Of a DNA stretch of 47,509 nucleotides, positions 43,410 through 47,509 are shown in pieces. How positions within the stretch are numbered: the first letter of the stretch is position 1; every line of letters begins with the position of its first letter. The notes under the pieces are model-generated. The model worked only from the letters and a program-made list of their open reading frames with translations, was not told where the DNA came from and searched no databases. This stretch comes from an uncultured Pseudomonadota bacterium (GTDB lineage Bacteria > Pseudomonadota > Alphaproteobacteria > RF32 > CAG-239): positions 1 to 47,509 of the forward strand of contig CASFLB010000001.1 of assembly GCA_949295395.1 (NCBI GenBank), given 5' to 3'. A program made the translations under genes and the position numbers.

Positions 43410-46211
43410 TTATTCTTCTGAATCAACTTCCGGCTCAACGACTTCCTGAAGAGCGTCGTCCCTATCGACCACACTTTCTCCCAAAGGCTCGGTTCCGGTC
43501 TCGTCCTCAAGCTCTTCATCATCACCTTCATCGGCTTCAAGCTTGGTAACAGAAACAACCTTTTCATTATCAACCATACGGAACAAGATGACACCTTGAG
43601 TTTTTCTTCCGGCAATGCGAATACCGTCGACAGCCATTCTTATCAGTTTGCCGCCGTCGGTTACCATCATAATCTGTTGATTGTCTTCAATCGGGAAAGA
43701 ACTTGCAACTTCTTTGTTGCGGGCTGACATTTCCATATTGGCAATACCTTGTCCGCCACGACCGGTAATGCGGTATTCGTAAGAAGAGGTTCTCTTGCCA
43801 TATCCGGTGGTGGTTACGGTTAAGATAAACTGTTCTTTTTCCTTCATTTCCGCATATTTTTCGGCGGTCAAATCTTTGAGTTCAATACCGGTTTCTTCCA
43901 GTTTGACTTCGCTGTCATCACCGCGTTCGGACTGCAAGCGCTTAATTGCAGAAGAGATTCTTGAATATTCATCTCTTTCTTCCATTGTTGCTTGAACATG
44001 GTCTAAGATTGACATCGAAATAACCGTATCGCCTTCGCTCAGCTTAATGCCGCGAACACCGGTTGAATTGCGGCCGACAAACATTCTGACCTCAGGTACT
44101 GGGAAGCGAATGCATTTACCGCTCTTGGTGGCAAGCATAACGTCTTCATCTTCCGTACAAATACGAACATTTACCAGTTTGTCGCCGTCATCAAGCTTCA
44201 TCGCAATCTTACCATTGGACTGGACGTTTACAAAGTCCATCAGCGAATTGCGGCGGACATTACCTTGAGCCGTGGCGAACATAATTGACATATTCTCGCA
44301 ATCGGCCTCATTCTCAGGCAGTTTCATAATTGTCGTAATGTTTTCGCCATCACTCAACGGCAGTAAGTTAATGAACGGCTTTCCTTTTGATGTTGGTGAG
44401 CCAAGCGGCAGTTTATAAACCTTCATTTTATAAACTTGGCCTTTTGAAGAGAAGAACAGAACCGGCGTGTGGGTTGAGGCCACAAACAATCTGGTTACAA
44501 AATCTTCTTCCTTCGTGGTCATGCCGGATTTTCCTTTTGCCTTATAAGCATTCAGCGGAACACGCTTAATATAGCCAGCTTCGGTTACGGTTACGACCAT
44601 TTCTTCACGCTGAATTAAAGACTCAATATCCGTGTCATATTCAATATCCTCAATCTTAGTACGGCGCGGAGTTGCATATTCATCTTTAATGGCAACAAAT
44701 TCGTCACGGATAATATTAAAGAGCTTTTCGCGAGAAGCCAAAATTTCAAGGCATCTCTTAATTTCTTCTCCTAAGTCTCTCAATTCTCCATGAATTTTGT
44801 CTCTTTCTAATCCTGTCAAACGTTGAAGTTTTAAATCCAAAATGGCTCTAGCTTGATCTTCTGACAGGCGATAAAATCCGTTTTCAACCTTTCTATCCGG
44901 CTCATCAATCAGTTGAACAAGGGCTTCGACTTCACCGGCCGGCCATGCTTTAGCGATTAAAGCATCTTTTGCATCTTGAGGTGTCGGTGCGGTACGAATC
45001 AATTCAATCACAGGATCAAGATTTTCAACGGCAATAGCCAAACCAACCAAAACATGAGCTCTGTCGCGTGCTTTGTTTAGTTCAAATATTGTCCGACGAC
45101 GCACAACTTCTTCTCGGAAATTAACGAACGCCGAAATAATATCCTTTAAGTTCATCATCATTGGACGACCGGCATTAATCGCCAGCATATTCATACCAAA
45201 ACTGGTTTGCAACGGTGTGAACTTATAAAGCTGATTCAAAATTACGTTCGGTTGGAAATCTCGCTTAACTTCAATGACAACACGGACACCTTGACGGTCT
45301 GATTCATCTCTGATTTCAGAAATACCATCAATTTTCTTGTCTTTTACTAACTCGGCAATACGAGCTATCATAGCCGCCTTGTTGACCTGATAAGGAATTT
45401 CGTGGACGATAATTGCTTCTTTATCCTTATGTAATTCCTCAATTGTGCATTTGGCGCGCATCATGACCGAGCCGCGGCCGGTGTAATAAGCCGACTTGGC
45501 ACCGCCCTGCCCCAAAATCAAACCACCTGTCGGAAAGTCCGGTCCGGGGACAATGTTAATCAGGTCATCAATCGTGATGTCCGGATTATCAATATAAGCG
45601 CAGCATGCATCCAAGACCTCACCCAAGTTATGCGGCGGGATATTGGTTGCCATACCAACAGCAATACCATTGGCGCCGTTTACCAAAAGGTTTGGATAAC
45701 GGGCCGGCAAGACTGACGGTTCTTGCAAGGTTTCATCATAGTTTGGAACAAAATCAACCGTGTCTTTGTCGATGTCTTCAATCATCGCATGGGCGACTTT
45801 TTCCAAGCGAGCCTCGGTATAACGCATGGCGGCAGCGCTGTCTCCGTCCATCGACCCGAAGTTTCCTTGTCCGTCGACCAAAGGTAATCTCATTGAAAAC
45901 GGTTGTGCCATACGAACCATGGAATCATAAATTGCAGCATCGCCGTGCGGGTGATATTTACCCATAACATCCCCCACGATACGGGCTGATTTACGATAAG
46001 GTTTGTTGTAATCATAACCGGCTTCATACATTCCGTAGATAATGCGGCGGTGAACCGGCTTTAATCCGTCTCGAACATCCGGCAAGGCACGCGCAACAAT
46101 AACGCTCATGGCATAATCCAAGTATGAACGGCGCATTTCTTCCGAAATTTCGACCGGCATAATTCCTTCCGCATTGCTTGGAGCGGACAGGTTTTCTGTT
46201 TCTTCTGTCAT
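43410..46211 (-). CDS. gyrA: DNA gyrase subunit A
   Basis: A 933-aa protein introducing negative supercoils with GyrB. N-terminal breakage-reunion domain with ALPDVRDGLKPVHRRIIYGM, HPHGDAAIYDSMVRMAQPF and AAMRYTEARL (catalytic Tyr); C-terminal six-bladed pinwheel with the GyrA box-like GRGGQGI segment; a long acidic tail rich in Asp and Glu (about residues 895-933). Length and GyrA box separate it from ParC at 17.7-19.9 kb. At the E. coli Ser83 position the residue is Ala, while Asp87 is kept. Gene order ssb - (unknown) - gyrA resembles the usual alphaproteobacterial ssb-gyrA. Confidence 0.97.
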   Translation of the reverse strand: MTEETENLSAPSNAEGIMPVEISEEMRRSYLDYAMSVIVARALPDVRDGLKPVHRRIIYGMYEAGYDYNKPYRKSARIVGDVMGKYHPHGDAAIYDSMVRMAQPFSMRLPLVDGQGNFGSMDGDSAAAMRYTEARLEKVAHAMIEDIDKDTVDFVPNYDETLQEPSVLPARYPNLLVNGANGIAVGMATNIPPHNLGEVLDACCAYIDNPDITIDDLINIVPGPDFPTGGLILGQGGAKSAYYTGRGSVMMRAKCTIEELHKDKEAIIVHEIPYQVNKAAMIARIAELVKDKKIDGISEIRDESDRQGVRVVIEVKRDFQPNVILNQLYKFTPLQTSFGMNMLAINAGRPMMMNLKDIISAFVNFREEVVRRRTIFELNKARDRAHVLVGLAIAVENLDPVIELIRTAPTPQDAKDALIAKAWPAGEVEALVQLIDEPDRKVENGFYRLSEDQARAILDLKLQRLTGLERDKIHGELRDLGEEIKRCLEILASREKLFNIIRDEFVAIKDEYATPRRTKIEDIEYDTDIESLIQREEMVVTVTEAGYIKRVPLNAYKAKGKSGMTTKEEDFVTRLFVASTHTPVLFFSSKGQVYKMKVYKLPLGSPTSKGKPFINLLPLSDGENITTIMKLPENEADCENMSIMFATAQGNVRRNSLMDFVNVQSNGKIAMKLDDGDKLVNVRICTEDEDVMLATKSGKCIRFPVPEVRMFVGRNSTGVRGIKLSEGDTVISMSILDHVQATMEERDEYSRISSAIKRLQSERGDDSEVKLEETGIELKDLTAEKYAEMKEKEQFILTVTTTGYGKRTSSYEYRITGRGGQGIANMEMSARNKEVASSFPIEDNQQIMMVTDGGKLIRMAVDGIRIAGRKTQGVILFRMVDNEKVVSVTKLEADEGDDEELEDETGTEPLGESVVDRDDALQEVVEPEVDSEE

Positions 46212-46507
46212 GGTTTTCCTTTTCTTTTACTTTAATTCTGAGGCTAATATAGCAAAAAGCACTTTGCTTAACCAGCACTTTTACCAACTTATGAACAACC
46301 GTTTGCTCTCTGTGGGCAAAAAAAGTGCCTTATTTTTGATTTTGAAATTTTTACTCCCACCAAAAGTTAATAAAGAATCTCTCTGTGAGCCTTAAAACGC
46401 GATTTAGAGCCTTATTTTTTTCTTGCGATTTTTATCTTACCATGTTAGATTGCCTTTGATTTCTTTATTATTAATTCTCAATTTTTATGCTTATGGACAA
46501 TATTTTT
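46212..46507. other. Intergenic region upstream of gyrA
   Basis: About 296 bp without a gene. It holds the divergent promoters of gyrA and the 308-aa gene, though I cannot place them with confidence. GCACTTT occurs twice in direct orientation (46259-46265, 46275-46281) and once inverted (46322-46328), and AGCAAA/TTTGCT forms a small inverted repeat at 46251-46268. No RNA gene was recognised. Confidence 0.5.
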
Positions 46508-47431
46508 ATGACACGACGCAAGTTTGTGATTAACAAAATCAAAAAAGTTGACGGCGGTTGGAATTTGTTTCCCGTTGATGAGCCGAGTTTGCCGATTTTT
46601 ATCAGCAATAAGTATTATTCGGGCAAGATGCCGCCTTTTTTTCGGTGGCCGTGGAAAAAAATTCAGGTTGAAGTTCTCTTTTGGGGGGATTTTATCTCTT
46701 TGCTAAAAATGAATGATAAGCTTGTCTTTAACGTCGGCGATGAAGATTACCCTGATGCGTTAAAGAAGCTTCTTGAACAACTTCGACTTGAAGAAGAAGC
46801 GAGAAAGAAGGAACAGAAAGCAATCCTTGCACAAATAGAAGTCTCTTTGGATAAGTATCTTGTTGATTTTCCTATCAATCAAAATCTTGAAGACGATATT
46901 CAAAAAATACACATTTGTTTGCGGGCTTTCTTAAAGTTTTATCTTTACCGAAAGTACAGTCATATTGTTGACGCTCAAAATTATCTCAGACGTCTTTCTT
47001 TATTGACTATTCTCTCTTCCTGCGCGGAAAAACTTTTAAGACGGCGCTGTTCTCTGAATGGAAATGATTTGGCATTCGTTGATCCTTTCTCTTGCCTCTC
47101 CTTCTATCTTTCTGATCCGGAGTTGATTGAAAAAGAGGCTCATAAGTTGTTATATCCGACTATGTTTCGCGAATTTTTAGAAGTTGAGGAAATGCTTTCC
47201 ACGTCTCTTCCCAAAATTCAGGATAAACGGCTGAAGCTTTATCTGAACTATGTGATTTGTTGTTTGGCTTATTATCTTGCCAAAGATTATAACACTTTAT
47301 GCCTAGCCAACAAAGCTTCGTATAAATCTCTTTATAAAGATATGGAGCTTTTCAAACAAAGCTCGCTTATTTTTTTGGAAGAGCCATCAAATGAAGACTT
47401 GGAGAACTTTATGTCAATTTACATTCTATAA
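46508..47431 (+). CDS. Hypothetical protein, about 307 aa
   Basis: I do not recognise this protein. It has no signal peptide or clear membrane helix. The N-terminal third is beta-rich (FVINKIKKVDGGWNLFPVDEPSLP, WPWKKIQVEVLFWGDF); a charged helix (LEQLRLEEEARKKEQKAIL) links to an all-helical C-terminal two-thirds with many Leu, Tyr and Cys. ATG 46508 (MTRRKF) has GGA about 10 nt upstream; in-frame ATG codons at 46487 and 46493 are alternatives and I cannot decide firmly. Codon use matches its neighbours. It interrupts the usual ssb-gyrA adjacency and has its own strong terminator. Confidence 0.65.
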   Translation: MTRRKFVINKIKKVDGGWNLFPVDEPSLPIFISNKYYSGKMPPFFRWPWKKIQVEVLFWGDFISLLKMNDKLVFNVGDEDYPDALKKLLEQLRLEEEARKKEQKAILAQIEVSLDKYLVDFPINQNLEDDIQKIHICLRAFLKFYLYRKYSHIVDAQNYLRRLSLLTILSSCAEKLLRRRCSLNGNDLAFVDPFSCLSFYLSDPELIEKEAHKLLYPTMFREFLEVEEMLSTSLPKIQDKRLKLYLNYVICCLAYYLAKDYNTLCLANKASYKSLYKDMELFKQSSLIFLEEPSNEDLENFMSIYIL

Positions 47432-47472
47432 CAAAAAAGGCACACTTTAGCGAGTGTGCCTTTTTTGTTATA
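47427..47472. terminator. Bidirectional terminator with 20-bp perfect stem
   Basis: A 20-bp perfect stem (47427-47446 with 47453-47472; GGCACACT core, A-run and T-run) with a 6-nt TTAGCG loop. It includes the stop codon of the preceding gene and serves ssb on the minus strand. Confidence 0.95.
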
Positions 47473-47482
47473 GCTTTTATCC

Positions 47483-47509
47483 TTAGAATGGGATATCGTC
47501 GTCCAAATC
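47483..47509 (-). CDS. ssb: Single-stranded DNA-binding protein, C-terminal end only
   Basis: Only the last eight codons and the stop are visible; they read DLDDDIPF and stop. An acidic tail ending in (D)DDIPF is the universal protein-interaction tip of bacterial SSB, used to bind RecO, PriA, exonuclease I and others. Its position beside gyrA, in the ssb-gyrA order of alphaproteobacteria, supports the call. The rest lies beyond the right edge. Confidence 0.9.
   Translation of the reverse strand, partial: DLDDDIPF

Noticed and set aside
46250..46330. GCACTTT repeats upstream of gyrA as an operator
   Set aside because: Only three short copies with irregular spacing in AT-rich DNA; chance cannot be excluded.

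Overview
The window looks like chromosomal core-genome sequence from a low-GC alphaproteobacterium. The evidence is several neighbourhoods and protein families typical of that class: dusB(nifR3)-trkA-hfq-hflX, tpiA-secG-pyrG-(...)-kdsA, mrcA next to prfB, ssb next to gyrA, a DUF2155 protein next to mlaD, a DUF6898-type small protein next to parC, and an AapJ-type binding protein. The AT-rich sequence and apparent loss of some usual neighbours (ntrBC/ntrYX between dusB and trkA; NDUFA12 and aat around mlaD-DUF2155) would fit a host-associated or gut lineage with a trimmed genome. That placement is inference.

Layout. 0-6 kb: a truncated lipoprotein gene, an LprI-type secreted protein, then a minus-strand operon encoding a Gld-type ABC transporter (ATPase, permease, GldG-like protein, DUF4340 protein) ending in a sensorless histidine kinase. 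6-8 kb: two tandem MlaD (MCE) proteins and a DUF2155 protein with an unusual long acidic tail. 8-20 kb, minus strand: a DUF2156 protein, hflX, hfq, trkA, dusB, an unknown 187-aa protein, a roughly 1,319-aa membrane-anchored coiled-coil protein, a DUF6898 protein and parC. 20-26 kb, minus strand: recO, kdsA, an unknown 344-aa protein, pagP, pyrG, secG, tpiA. 26-30 kb: ppiD on plus, then clpX and clpP on minus. 30-40 kb, minus: a HAD-like protein, a YhdP/AsmA-like giant, an alpha/beta hydrolase, prfB (with a +1 programmed frameshift), mrcA, gltX. 40-47.5 kb: mlaC, a divergent AapJ-like binding protein, a carboxylesterase, an XRE/S24 regulator, gyrA, an unknown protein, and the last codons of ssb.

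Much of the window concerns the envelope: MlaD x2 and MlaC, the AsmA-like protein, PagP (lipid A palmitoylation), KdsA (Kdo synthesis), PBP1a, PpiD, SecG and a lysozyme-inhibitor-like protein. The rest is DNA topology and repair (GyrA, ParC, RecO, SSB), translation (RF2, GltX, DusB, HflX), proteolysis (ClpXP) and RNA regulation (Hfq).

No tRNA, rRNA, CRISPR array, insertion sequence or prophage was seen. I did not find a clearly new multi-gene system. The best candidates for a second look are the translationally coupled coiled-coil/187-aa pair, PagP plus an unknown gene inserted in the pyrG-kdsA neighbourhood, and the non-canonical GUU slip codon in prfB.
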